Positions 33,860 to 42,483 of a DNA stretch of 64,000 nt are shown piece by piece. Under the pieces are notes generated by a model. It worked only from the letters and a program-made list of their open reading frames with translations, did not search any database and was not told the DNA's origin. Within the stretch, counting starts at the first letter, position 1. Every line of letters starts with the position of its first letter. A program made the translations under genes and the position numbers. The stretch covers positions 318,237 to 382,236 of the forward strand of contig JAVBWI010000023.1 in NCBI GenBank assembly GCA_036677445.1, given 5' to 3'. This DNA is from JAVBWI01 sp036677445 (GTDB lineage Bacteria > Bacillota > Clostridia > Christensenellales > CAG-138).

Positions 33860-34371
33860 ACAAAAAGGTCGTAGCGCTCATCACAATCCTATTGTGCATG
33901 TATCTCGACTCCATCGTATTCACGCGCATCAATCTGTTCGATATCCGTCCCGACGCGATGCTTGCGGCTACCGTGAGCTTCGCGGTGATTACGGGTTCCC
34001 TGTCCGGGGCGGTGTTCGGCGCCGCCGGCGGCTTTTTGATGGATGTTCTGTTTGGGCAAAGCCTTGGATTGTATGCCGCGCTGTACCTGATCGCAGGGCT
34101 TTGCGCAGGTTTCTTTTACAAGAAATTTTATGCCGATAACCTGATCGTACCCGCCGCGGCAGCGGCCATAGCCGGATTAATAAAGGATGTCATACTTGCG
34201 CTGATACTGCTCATAAGCGGCGCAAAGTTCTCCTTCGCCGGCATACTGCTGCGCTACATATTGCCCTGCGCTTTGATGAGCGGCATGCTCTGCGGGCTGA
34301 TCCACCTGATGCTCAAGCCGATTATGGCGCGGCAGGTCAAGCGTAGGCAGGCCGACCGGTTGAACCACTGA
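33856..34371 (+). CDS. mreD: Rod-shape-determining protein MreD
   Basis: A 171-aa integral membrane protein with five or six helices. ATGA overlap with mreC signals translational coupling. Typical features are an early Asp/Pro-containing turn (LFDIRPDAMLA) and GAAGGFLMDVLFGQSLGLYA. It completes the MreBCD elongasome with MreC and the PBP2 encoded next. MreD sequences diverge widely, so the call rests on both topology and position. Confidence 0.93.
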   Translation: MNKKVVALITILLCMYLDSIVFTRINLFDIRPDAMLAATVSFAVITGSLSGAVFGAAGGFLMDVLFGQSLGLYAALYLIAGLCAGFFYKKFYADNLIVPAAAAAIAGLIKDVILALILLISGAKFSFAGILLRYILPCALMSGMLCGLIHLMLKPIMARQVKRRQADRLNH

Positions 34372-34443
34372 CCCCAACCCTAAGGAGACCCCGCGGCGGA
34401 ATGCGTCACGCGCGCCGCACCGCGCTTTAAGAAAGGACCATTG

Positions 34444-37062
34444 ATGAAGGGAAAGGCAAAAAGCAGATTCGCCATACTGGCACTCTCCATACTGGTCATG
34501 ATGACCGCGCTGATACTGCAACTGGGCAATTTAACGCTTGCCGAGGGTGAAAGCTATGCCGCGTTGGCCGCCAACCGCAGCACAACCACCATGTACACCA
34601 CCGGCGCGCGCGGACGCATACTTGACCGTAACGGTATACCGCTCGCCTATGACGAGACAAGCTATAACGTGCAATTTTACCGCGACCCGGAAAGGCTGAC
34701 CGCGGAGGACAGCGCGCTCTACACTGAATCGCTGCTGACCGCCATTTCCCTCATTGAAGCCGGCGGCGGCACCACCATCGACACCTCCTATATCCGCATG
34801 GATGAAAACGGTACGCTTTATTATGATTGGGGCGTGGATTCCGAGAAAGCGCAAAAAGCCCGTTACAAAAATTTCTGCAACGCGATGGGCTTTAATATGA
34901 AAGATACGGAGGACAGCAGCAACTGGATCACCGCGGAAGAGGCCTACCGCAACATGCGAAGATCCTGGAAGATACCCGAAGAGCTTCCGTTTTCGGAGGC
35001 TGTGAAGATCATATCCATCCGGCAGGAAATTAACATGAACAAGTGGCGCGCGTATGAGCCGGTGACCATCGCCTATAACGTCTCCATGGAGGTCGTGGCG
35101 GAGCTGGACATGCGCTCGGATGAACTGCTTGGCATAAGGACCACGCAAAGCACCTCGCGGGTATACCCGTGGGGTACCACCGCAGCACATATACTCGGCT
35201 ATTTGAGCCGCCAGGTCACAGACGAAATGAGTATTACCGGCATGGAGCGCATGGGGTATACCTATGACGAAATCGAAAGCGTCAAGGATATATTCGCCAC
35301 CGGCGATAAGGGTGAAACTTTTGTGCAAATGACCAAGCTGGGATATTCCTACAACGATTATATCGGCGTGGCGGGTGTGGAAAAATCCATGGAGAAATAC
35401 CTGACCTCCAACACCAGCCTGCAGCGCGGTACGCAGACGATCGAGATCAACAAGCACGGCACCATCACCCGCGAGCTGGATAAGACGGCCGCCGCAAACG
35501 GCGACGACGTCATGCTGACAATCGACCTCGCGCTGCAAACCGTAACCGAATCGGCGCTCGCCAACGCCATACAAAAGATCAACGAGTACGAGCAGGGGCT
35601 GCTTGTTACCAATTCGGAGAATTATCTGAAACTGCGTTCGAATCTCTCCAGCATCAAAACCGCGGCAACAGGGAGCATCGTGGTTCTGGATATCCATACC
35701 GGCAAGGTGCTCGCCATGGCTTCGTATCCTTCGTTTGACCCCAACAAGTTTATAGCCGGACTTTCTACAGAGGATATGGAGGCGCTCGGCTTTGGCGACA
35801 ACCCGAGCAATGCCAACATGCCCACACTCAACCGCGCCATCGCTTCCCGCCTGGCGCCGGGCTCCATATTCAAAATGGCGACCGGCCTGGCCGGATTGAT
35901 GGAAAACAAAATCACACCAACGACGGAAATCTCGGACGGCGGCCGGTATACGCACTTCGTCAGCGGCGAGGAAATCAAAGAAAGTGAAGCGCCCAAGTGT
36001 TGGACGAGTCATCCTTCGGATCATGCAAACCTCACGCTTTCGGAGGCGTTGACGTTTAGCTGCAACTATTATTTCTTTACCGTGGCGGACAGAATAGGCA
36101 TTGAAACCCTGAACGGCTGGGCAACCAGGCTTGGCCTTGGCAGCGCGACGGGCATTGAGCTGCCCGGCGAGCTGGCCAGCCATGTCGGCGGCCAAAGCGT
36201 GCTCTACGACAACACCGTTTCGCTGGGGGAACAAAAGAGCAGCCTGCCCAACTATGTATATCGCAAGCTAAAGGAATACTTAGGGGTAATACTGGATAAG
36301 CGCGACATGGAAGTGGACGAGAAAGCTGTTGAATCCTGCGCCGAGAAGATCTTACAGTTGCAGTCCGGCGATTCTCAGGAGTTCGGCGCGGACATCCGCC
36401 GCCTTTTAAGCGATGAACTGGGTATACCCGTGGGCATCACCCTGACGCAGAACTGGGCGCAGACCATTTCCTCCATGCTCACAGAGCTTGTCTGGAAGCC
36501 CGCTATGACCATCCGCGCCGGCATCGGCCAGGCCACTACGCTGGTAACGCCCGTCGCCGTGGCGCGCTATGCGGCGGCATTCGGCAACGGCGGCACGGTG
36601 TATGACGTGCACATCGTTGACCGCGTCCTTGATGAGAACGGTTCGGTGGTCAAGGTGTTCGAGCCGACCGTGTACAACCATATCGATGCGCCCGACGAGT
36701 ACTGGGCGGCTATACGCGAGGGCTTGAAGGGCGTGGTGTCGCCGGAAGACGGCGGTACGGCGGGTACGGCGTTTTCCAAGGAATTTCGTGATGAAGGCTA
36801 CCTCGACCGTATCATCGGCAAATCCGGTACGGCGCAGATCTCCGCCGCCTCCAACAACGTGGATATCGAGAATACCTCCTGGTTCGTGACCATGCTGCCG
36901 CGCAATAATCCGGAGATCGTGATCATCACCTGCCTGCCTTACGGCTATTCCGGCTCGCGCGCGGGCGGCCCCGCGGTGGAAGAGATCACCCGTTTCTACC
37001 TTGACCGCAAGGATGGCTCGGCAAAGGATAACCTCGTCGGCATCAACGGCCTGATACCGTAA
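34444..37062 (+). CDS. mrdA: Penicillin-binding protein 2 (elongasome transpeptidase)
   Basis: An 872-aa class B PBP that cross-links peptidoglycan during elongation. There is a single N-terminal membrane helix, then an extended dimerisation/pedestal region. The transpeptidase domain has active Ser474 in PGSIFKMA, SCNYYF as the SxN motif, and K793-S-G-T. The length exceeds the usual 600-700 aa because of inserted segments before and within the transpeptidase domain (around residues 590-660). ATG 34444 is preferred over TTG 34441; AAAGGA lies upstream. It closes the mreC-mreD-mrdA operon. Confidence 0.95.
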   Translation: MKGKAKSRFAILALSILVMMTALILQLGNLTLAEGESYAALAANRSTTTMYTTGARGRILDRNGIPLAYDETSYNVQFYRDPERLTAEDSALYTESLLTAISLIEAGGGTTIDTSYIRMDENGTLYYDWGVDSEKAQKARYKNFCNAMGFNMKDTEDSSNWITAEEAYRNMRRSWKIPEELPFSEAVKIISIRQEINMNKWRAYEPVTIAYNVSMEVVAELDMRSDELLGIRTTQSTSRVYPWGTTAAHILGYLSRQVTDEMSITGMERMGYTYDEIESVKDIFATGDKGETFVQMTKLGYSYNDYIGVAGVEKSMEKYLTSNTSLQRGTQTIEINKHGTITRELDKTAAANGDDVMLTIDLALQTVTESALANAIQKINEYEQGLLVTNSENYLKLRSNLSSIKTAATGSIVVLDIHTGKVLAMASYPSFDPNKFIAGLSTEDMEALGFGDNPSNANMPTLNRAIASRLAPGSIFKMATGLAGLMENKITPTTEISDGGRYTHFVSGEEIKESEAPKCWTSHPSDHANLTLSEALTFSCNYYFFTVADRIGIETLNGWATRLGLGSATGIELPGELASHVGGQSVLYDNTVSLGEQKSSLPNYVYRKLKEYLGVILDKRDMEVDEKAVESCAEKILQLQSGDSQEFGADIRRLLSDELGIPVGITLTQNWAQTISSMLTELVWKPAMTIRAGIGQATTLVTPVAVARYAAAFGNGGTVYDVHIVDRVLDENGSVVKVFEPTVYNHIDAPDEYWAAIREGLKGVVSPEDGGTAGTAFSKEFRDEGYLDRIIGKSGTAQISAASNNVDIENTSWFVTMLPRNNPEIVIITCLPYGYSGSRAGGPAVEEITRFYLDRKDGSAKDNLVGINGLIP

Positions 37063-37075
37063 ATCATTTTAAACT

Positions 37076-37100
37076 GCGCCCCGACACGGGGCGCGTTTTT
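37076..37100 (+). terminator. Rho-independent terminator after mrdA
   Basis: GCGCCCCG pairs with CGGGGCGC around an ACA loop; GTTTTTGTTTT follows. Confidence 0.9.
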
Positions 37101-37137
37101 GTTTTCGCTGCAGCAGCGCCAAATTCGTCAGATATAG

Positions 37138-37166
37138 TTGACTGCGGCGTTTTCCTGTCGTATTCT
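37138..37166 (+). promoter_or_regulatory. Promoter of the EAL-like gene
   Basis: TTGACT, 17 bp, TATTCT. It leaves a leader of about 195 nt to ATG 37367 in which I see no riboswitch, including no c-di-GMP aptamer, and no other gene. Confidence 0.65.
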
Positions 37167-37366
37167 GGATATATATAGGTAAGCGCTGATGAAATGAGAG
37201 ATGATGGATTGACGAAATGGTTTCGTGGCCTGCAAGGAGCAAAATCGAAGGGATAGCGGCGCTATTTCAAGATTTTAGCTTAACACGGCAGGACGTGAAA
37301 ACAGCCGTCAAGACAACGTTCCGAATTAATCAGCGGTTACATAGTATGTCGAAAGGGGTGCGCCAT

Positions 37367-38182
37367 ATGGACCGTCACAACAACCTTCCGCACGCCCCGC
37401 AAGCACATGCCGACCGTGAGGCGCAGCTGCAGGAAGCGCTTGCCGCGGCACTTAAAGCGCGGCAGTTCTTTATTTGCCTGCAGCCGAAATTTTCTTTGCC
37501 GGGGCGGCGTATCGTCGGCGCGGAGGCGTTGCTGCGCTGGAACGACCCGGAAGAAGGCATACTCTTCCCCGCCGAATTTCTGCCTGCGGCGGAGCACATC
37601 GGCTACTTGGAAGCGCTGGATCTTTACGCGCTGGAGGAAGCCTGCCGCTGTGTACGCAGCTGGGCGGAGCAAGGCATACCCGCCGTTCCCCTCAGCGTCA
37701 ACCTTTCCGCCGAAACCCTGCGCGCGACCGGTTTTTGCGAGGCCGCGCGCGACTGCCTGCAGCGGTACGATATCCCGCCTGCCGGTATCGAATTCGAGTT
37801 TTCGGCGCAGCATGTGCGGAACTATCCCGCGCAGCTTGCCAAGATGATCTCCTGCCTGCACAAGCTGGACTGCGCCTGCTCCATCGACGGCTTTTCGGAG
37901 GGTGCATCGGTACTCACACATCTGCGCGCCTTTGAAGTGGATACCGTCAAATTCAACTGCCGCGGCTTTGCGCATGCAAACCAGCAGGCCGGTATGGCCG
38001 CCTGCATTGAAACGCTCTACGCCGCGCGTGAACTGCACATGCGTATGCTCTGTGAAGGGGTGGAACTGCCCTGTCAGCTCACCGCCCTCGCCGCGGCGGG
38101 CTGCGAACTGATGCAGGGGTACGCGCTGAGCATGCCCGTCTCCACGCATTTGTTTGCGCAGATGCTGCGAAAGCTCGGTTAA
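37367..38182 (+). CDS. Degenerate EAL-domain protein
   Basis: A 271-aa protein consisting of little more than an EAL (c-di-GMP phosphodiesterase) fold. ATG 37367 follows GGGGTG; the frame is open back to 37217. EALLRW and SVNLS are intact, as are CEGVE and the Gln of MQGYALSMP. However, DDFGTG is replaced by IDGFSEG (second metal Asp lost), the TE pair by FSAQ, and the KID motif by VKFN. It is therefore probably catalytically dead and may bind c-di-GMP or a protein instead. No GGDEF or sensor domain is attached. Confidence 0.85.
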   Translation: MDRHNNLPHAPQAHADREAQLQEALAAALKARQFFICLQPKFSLPGRRIVGAEALLRWNDPEEGILFPAEFLPAAEHIGYLEALDLYALEEACRCVRSWAEQGIPAVPLSVNLSAETLRATGFCEAARDCLQRYDIPPAGIEFEFSAQHVRNYPAQLAKMISCLHKLDCACSIDGFSEGASVLTHLRAFEVDTVKFNCRGFAHANQQAGMAACIETLYAARELHMRMLCEGVELPCQLTALAAAGCELMQGYALSMPVSTHLFAQMLRKLG

Positions 38183-38185
38183 GGG

Positions 38186-38360
38186 GCCGCTGACAAAGTC
38201 CTGCGGACTTTATCAGCGGGTTTTCTGTGGGTTGAAATGCCGCTATGACGGCATTTCTCCGCCAATTTGACGCACATGTCGTCAAATTGGATTGAAAGTG
38301 GGGGATTGCGCTCCCCACCCCCAAGGGTAGCAGCCTGAATACACCGGGCAATGCCCGGTG
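38186..38360 (+). repeat. 3'-UTR hairpin composite, copy 3 (family b)
   Basis: This begins 4 nt after the EAL stop. I: CCGCTGA-c-AAAGTCC with GGACTTT-a-TCAGCGG (38187-38219). II: AAATGCCG with CGGCATTT (38235-38256). III: CCAATTTGACG with CGTCAAATTGG, loop CACATGT (38262-38290). Then GTGGGG/CCCCAC and CACCGGGC/GCCCGGTG hairpins. Stem I differs from copy 1 by a paired A-T to G-C change, and stem III from copy 2 likewise. Confidence 0.82.
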
Positions 38361-38404
38361 CATTTCCCTATCGGCAAACCTCAATGTCAGAATTTCAGGT
38401 TAGA

Positions 38405-38560
38405 AATTATGCAGCTATAGGCTTTTAATCCGTCATTTTGCAGCGGCATGTACGGTGCAAAATGACACCTTGAAGCGCAAGTTGCCGCGACAGGCTTCCT
38501 GCGTAAGCAGGAAACCGAGCGGCAACTTGCGCGGTGACCTCGACAAAGTGCCCTTTGGCA
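38405..38560. repeat. Nested hairpin repeat, short copy (family c, inverted relative to 24.7 kb)
   Basis: It contains AATTATGCAGCTATAGGC, the stem GTCATTTTGCA/TGCAAAATGAC, the long stem GCGCAAGTTGCCGC/GCGGCAACTTGCGC whose loop holds TTCCTGC/GCAGGAA, and finally CGACAAAGTGCC/GGCACTTTGTCG with a CTTT loop. All modules recur in reverse orientation at 24708-24992. The last hairpin lies directly 3' of the leftward methyltransferase gene and may end its transcript. Confidence 0.8.
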
Positions 38561-38570
38561 CTTTGTCGAA

Positions 38571-39677
38571 TTATTTCCCCGGAAAATACTGATACAGCGT
38601 GCAGGGCATGCCGCCGTTGGTGAGTTTGCGGCGTTTATCGGCGCGGCGGCCGTATATGCGCTCGAAATCGCGGTTGGCGGTAATGACGTTGATTCCCCAG
38701 CCGGGCAGCCTGTCGAATACTATGCGCATCTCTTTGTACAGGCGCTGCGCCTGTTCCTTATTGAGCAGCCGCTCCCCATAGGGCGGATTGGTGGCCAGTA
38801 TACCGCAGGCGCGCGCATGCGTAAGCTCACTGAGCGGTCGCACCGCCCAGCGCAGCATAACACCCGCCTTCTTGGCGTGGCGCTTGCACAACTCGATGCT
38901 GTACGCGTCGATATCGCTGCCTTCAATATCCGCGGCCACGGGGTTGATGCTGTCGCGCGCTTCCTCGCGGGCCCGCGTAAATGCATCTTGCGAAAGGAAC
39001 CCCCAATTCTCCGCGGCAAAGCCGCGCAGCAGCCCCGGCGCACGGTTCTGCGCGATCATGGCCGCCTCGATGGGCAGCGTGCCCGAGCCGCACATAGGAT
39101 CCAGGAAGGGACGGTCCCCGTGGTAGCGCGCAAGCAGCAATATCCCTGCGCCCAGCGTTTCCGCAATGGGCGCGGCCACATTCCAGGTGCGATACCCTCG
39201 GCGGGAAAGCCCCGCGCCGCACGCATCCAGCGCGAGCGTGGCGATATCGCGCAGCAGGCCTACCTCCACGATGATCTCTTCGCCCGTTTCGGGTAAAACC
39301 TGCGTGCGGTAGGAAGCGCGCAGGTTTTCGACGATGGCTTTTTTTGTGATGCTCTGGCAGTCGGATACGCTGAACAGGCCGCTTTTTGCGGATTTGCCCG
39401 TCACATGTATGTTGGCGTCGCGCGGAAGATACCGCTTCCAGGGAATGGCCTTGACGCCCTCGAACAGCTCGTCAAAGCTGTGCGCCGGAAAACTCTCCAC
39501 CTCCAGCAATACGCGCTCGGCGGTACGCAGCCAAAGCAGCGCGCGCGTAAGCGTACTGTCATCGCCGGAAAAAATTACGCGGGCATCCAGCACCTCGTCG
39601 ACCACGATATCCAGCGTTCTTAACTCCATGGCGACCACGGATTCCAACCCCAGCTTACAGGTGGCGATAAAACGCAT
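38571..39677 (-). CDS. THUMP-domain rRNA methyltransferase (RlmL N-terminal/Trm14-like)
   Basis: A 368-aa SAM-dependent RNA guanine-N2 methyltransferase. An N-terminal ferredoxin-like/THUMP region occupies residues 1-155. The UPF0020 catalytic domain follows, with RPFLDPMCGSGTLPIEAAMI (motif I) and the NPPYGERL active-site motif. The enzyme probably modifies 23S rRNA, like the N-terminal half of RlmL. AAAGGAG precedes the ATG at 39677. It reads leftward into the family c hairpin array. Confidence 0.92.
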   Translation of the reverse strand: MRFIATCKLGLESVVAMELRTLDIVVDEVLDARVIFSGDDSTLTRALLWLRTAERVLLEVESFPAHSFDELFEGVKAIPWKRYLPRDANIHVTGKSAKSGLFSVSDCQSITKKAIVENLRASYRTQVLPETGEEIIVEVGLLRDIATLALDACGAGLSRRGYRTWNVAAPIAETLGAGILLLARYHGDRPFLDPMCGSGTLPIEAAMIAQNRAPGLLRGFAAENWGFLSQDAFTRAREEARDSINPVAADIEGSDIDAYSIELCKRHAKKAGVMLRWAVRPLSELTHARACGILATNPPYGERLLNKEQAQRLYKEMRIVFDRLPGWGINVITANRDFERIYGRRADKRRKLTNGGMPCTLYQYFPGK

Positions 39678-39757
39678 GCGTGCTCCTTTTCTTCAGAATC
39701 TTGCAACTGCCACTGTTATTAAAATGCACGCAAATCCGGATAATACGCGTATTTAAG

Positions 39758-41473
39758 TCATTGAGCGTCATCCACTACCCGCATGATTTTGCTGATCGCA
39801 TTGTTCAGCCGTACCGGCGATACGCCGTAAGCGCTGCAAAGCTGCACTTTTGTAACCTCTTCCTCCCGGTTGCGGCAGGCAATATACTCAAGCGCGGCAG
39901 CCATGGCGTATACCTGCTGCTCACGCAGCTGCGGCAAACCGTTTGCGCCCTTCAAATACTTCTGGAAAACCTCTACCGCCTCCATAATGCAGGCGCTCGA
40001 ACGCACATTCTGCATGGTTTCCATGGCGACCTCCAGCACGCGTTGGTAAGCGCCGGGCATATGCCCCTTTGCGACGCTGCGCATGCTGACCCGGCTTTGC
40101 ACGAGATGGCCGTCCAGGTAAGCAATGTACGGTTCCTGCGCGTTCATATGCTTGAGCATGGCAAAAACATCCTGCTTGACGGCATCCGGCTGCATCTGAT
40201 CCAGCTGAAAATGGCGCAGTATCCGCTCCGCCTCCCGGTCGGAAAAGCCCGCGATCATTGCGAGCACCGCCCGCTTTGCGGAAGGCTCCGGCATACGAAG
40301 ACTCCAGCTGAGCAGGGAACGGAAGTTTTCATCCGTCTGCCAGCGGTGTTTGAGCGCCTCATGCGGCTGGCGGCTGGCTTCGTTGATGGCGCGCACCCTG
40401 CGCAACACCTCGAGGTACGGCACCTGGTAATGATACAGCCAATCTATGGATTCCGGCCTGCCCTGCGCCGCGCGGTGGCAGATACGCCGGTAATAGGCCG
40501 CTACGGTATCCGCGGGATCGATCTTGAGCAGCCGGTCATAGCAGGCTTGCGCCTGGCTGTATTGCCCCAGATGGTAACGACACACGGCGAGCCGGTGGAG
40601 CGTGCCCTCATCATAAGGAAACGCAACCTGCAGCTTCTTCAATACGCTCAGCGCGTCCTGCATGCGGCCAAGCTCCATAAACACCACGGCCATGCGGTTC
40701 CAGTCCTGCGGGTCTTCCGTACTGGCCTGCTTGAGAAACCCCATCTCGCGCTCAACGCCTTCGTCATCCTTTGCGGCGTGCAGGAACAAAAGCAGGTTAC
40801 AGTGCGCCTGTACATCGTCGGGCACTTCGGAAAGCACATTGTGTACCGTTTCCATCGCCCGCCTGAAATCCTTTTTGCAAAAATACGCAAGCGCGAGGTT
40901 GCTGCGCACAAAATGCATTTCCGGCTGCTTTTTCGCGGCCTCGCTCAACAGCTTGACGGCCTCGTCCATACGGCCGTTCTCCAGCAGCTGCCTCCCCCGG
41001 GCACAGGCGTTCATTGCCTCGCGTTCCTCGGGCGCCTGCACGCCGGGCATGCTGTAGAGCATGTGCTCGTCTTCAATCACATCCAGCATATCCAGCGCGT
41101 CTGAGACAAATTCGCCGTCCGGGTCTAATGCCAGATAGCTTTCCAAGCTGTCGTGCGCATGCGAAAATTCCTGCAGCCCTAAAAAGTTGCAGGCAATGCC
41201 GAAAAAGCACTCCGCCGGGCTTTCGGAAAGCGAAAGCAGCGGAAAAAGAAGCCGGTTGCTCTGCTCGTAGCGGTGCATTTCGGTAAGAACCTCCGCTATG
41301 GCAAGCTGTATCTCCACATTTTCCGGATCCCGCCGCTCTGCGCGGTGATAGTTGCTGATCGCCTCCAGAAGGTTGTTGCGCTCCAGGCGCTCGGACCCGC
41401 GGCGAAGGAAAAAAGCGCCATCCCGCTCGAACGGGATCACCCTGCCCATGCGCTTGTTGTTGTTTTCTTGCAT
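39758..41473 (-). CDS. Tetratricopeptide-repeat protein
   Basis: A 571-aa cytoplasmic protein. ATG 41473 has GAAGGA upstream; the frame is open further into the neighbouring hslO gene but the extra residues are shadow. TPR units are seen around residues 20-60, 140-215 and 240-320 (for example NRMAVVFMELGRMQDALSVL and CRYHLGQYSQAQACYDRLLK). The C-terminal 60 residues contain a helix-turn-helix-like VQLCSAYGVSPVRLNNAI. It probably acts as a protein-protein adaptor. It is 32 nt downstream of hslO in the same direction. Confidence 0.83.
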   Translation of the reverse strand: MQENNNKRMGRVIPFERDGAFFLRRGSERLERNNLLEAISNYHRAERRDPENVEIQLAIAEVLTEMHRYEQSNRLLFPLLSLSESPAECFFGIACNFLGLQEFSHAHDSLESYLALDPDGEFVSDALDMLDVIEDEHMLYSMPGVQAPEEREAMNACARGRQLLENGRMDEAVKLLSEAAKKQPEMHFVRSNLALAYFCKKDFRRAMETVHNVLSEVPDDVQAHCNLLLFLHAAKDDEGVEREMGFLKQASTEDPQDWNRMAVVFMELGRMQDALSVLKKLQVAFPYDEGTLHRLAVCRYHLGQYSQAQACYDRLLKIDPADTVAAYYRRICHRAAQGRPESIDWLYHYQVPYLEVLRRVRAINEASRQPHEALKHRWQTDENFRSLLSWSLRMPEPSAKRAVLAMIAGFSDREAERILRHFQLDQMQPDAVKQDVFAMLKHMNAQEPYIAYLDGHLVQSRVSMRSVAKGHMPGAYQRVLEVAMETMQNVRSSACIMEAVEVFQKYLKGANGLPQLREQQVYAMAAALEYIACRNREEEVTKVQLCSAYGVSPVRLNNAISKIMRVVDDAQ

Positions 41474-41505
41474 GCGTCCTTCTCCTATATCCGTAACGCG
41501 GTTCG

Positions 41506-42408
41506 TCATTTTCCCACCGCCCCGCCCGCTTCCTTGAGCAATGCCTGCAGATCCGCCGCAGTGAACCCATACGCCTTGTTGCAGAACTGACAGGTCAGCT
41601 CCGCGCCGCCATCCTTCTCGATCATATCCGTCAATTCTTCGCGCCCGAGCGCGATGAGCGCGCGCTCCGTGCGCATCCTGCTGCAATCGCATTGCCACAG
41701 CGGCTGCTTTTTCCCCGCAAGCTCCGGCTCCAAGCCCTCAAACAGTTCGAAAACCGCCTGTTCGAGCGTCGCGCCCTGCTCGAGGCGCAGCGTCAGCTTC
41801 GGAATGTCGGCAGCGCGGGCCTGCAGCGCGTCGATCGCTTCGTCGGGGCAGCCGGGCAGCGGCTGCGCGATCAATCCGCCCGCGGCAAGCACCGTCCCTT
41901 CCTCAGGAAGCATGCGCACGCCCAAATACACCAGGCTGGGCTGCTGTTCGCTCGCGGTAAAATACTGCGCGAAATCCTCCGCGATCTCGCCGGATACGAG
42001 GTTGCACTCGCCCACATACGGCTCGCGCAGCGAAAGGTCACGTATCACCGTCAGTTTTCCGCTTTTGCCTACAGCGCCCGCAACATCCAGCTTGCCCGCG
42101 GGGGTAAGCGGCAGTTCCACGGCGGGGTTTGCGACATACCCCTTCACCAGCGCGCCGTAACGGCCGGTGCACACCAGATTGCCCGCCGGACCGTTGCCGC
42201 GGAAAATGGTGGTAAGGCTTTCGTCCGCATGCTTTAGCTGCGACGCCATCATGGCCGTCGCCATAAGCTGGCGGCCGAGCGCCGCCGTACATACGCGGGA
42301 AAGGGAATGTATGCGCCGCGCCTCTTCCGCCATGACTCCTCCGGAGATTGCGGTGACCCGAACGCCGCCCTGCAGCAGCAGGGCCTGCAATAAAATATCC
42401 TCATGCAT
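41506..42408 (-). CDS. hslO: Redox-regulated chaperone Hsp33
   Basis: A 300-aa holdase chaperone activated by oxidation. The C-terminal redox switch has its four zinc cysteines as CDC and, 33 residues on, CQFC. N-terminal landmarks are TTIFRGNGPAGNLVCTGRYG, VKGYVANP, and DLSLREPYVGECNLVSGEIA. The ribosome site before ATG 42408 is weak (AGGAAGAG at a long spacing). It heads a leftward run with the TPR protein; a methyltransferase gene lies 75 nt upstream in the same direction. Confidence 0.95.
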   Translation of the reverse strand: MHEDILLQALLLQGGVRVTAISGGVMAEEARRIHSLSRVCTAALGRQLMATAMMASQLKHADESLTTIFRGNGPAGNLVCTGRYGALVKGYVANPAVELPLTPAGKLDVAGAVGKSGKLTVIRDLSLREPYVGECNLVSGEIAEDFAQYFTASEQQPSLVYLGVRMLPEEGTVLAAGGLIAQPLPGCPDEAIDALQARAADIPKLTLRLEQGATLEQAVFELFEGLEPELAGKKQPLWQCDCSRMRTERALIALGREELTDMIEKDGGAELTCQFCNKAYGFTAADLQALLKEAGGAVGK

Positions 42409-42483
42409 TGGTATACGTTTCTCTTCCTATATATAACAGTATAGTCCCCCATTGGCGGGGGGTTACGCGGAACCATTCCGCAG

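Noticed and set aside
37190..37250. Hammerhead-ribozyme-like CTGATGA ... GAAA in the leader of the EAL gene
   Set aside because: The segment between the two core motifs does not form stem II, and no stem III or cleavage triplet could be placed.
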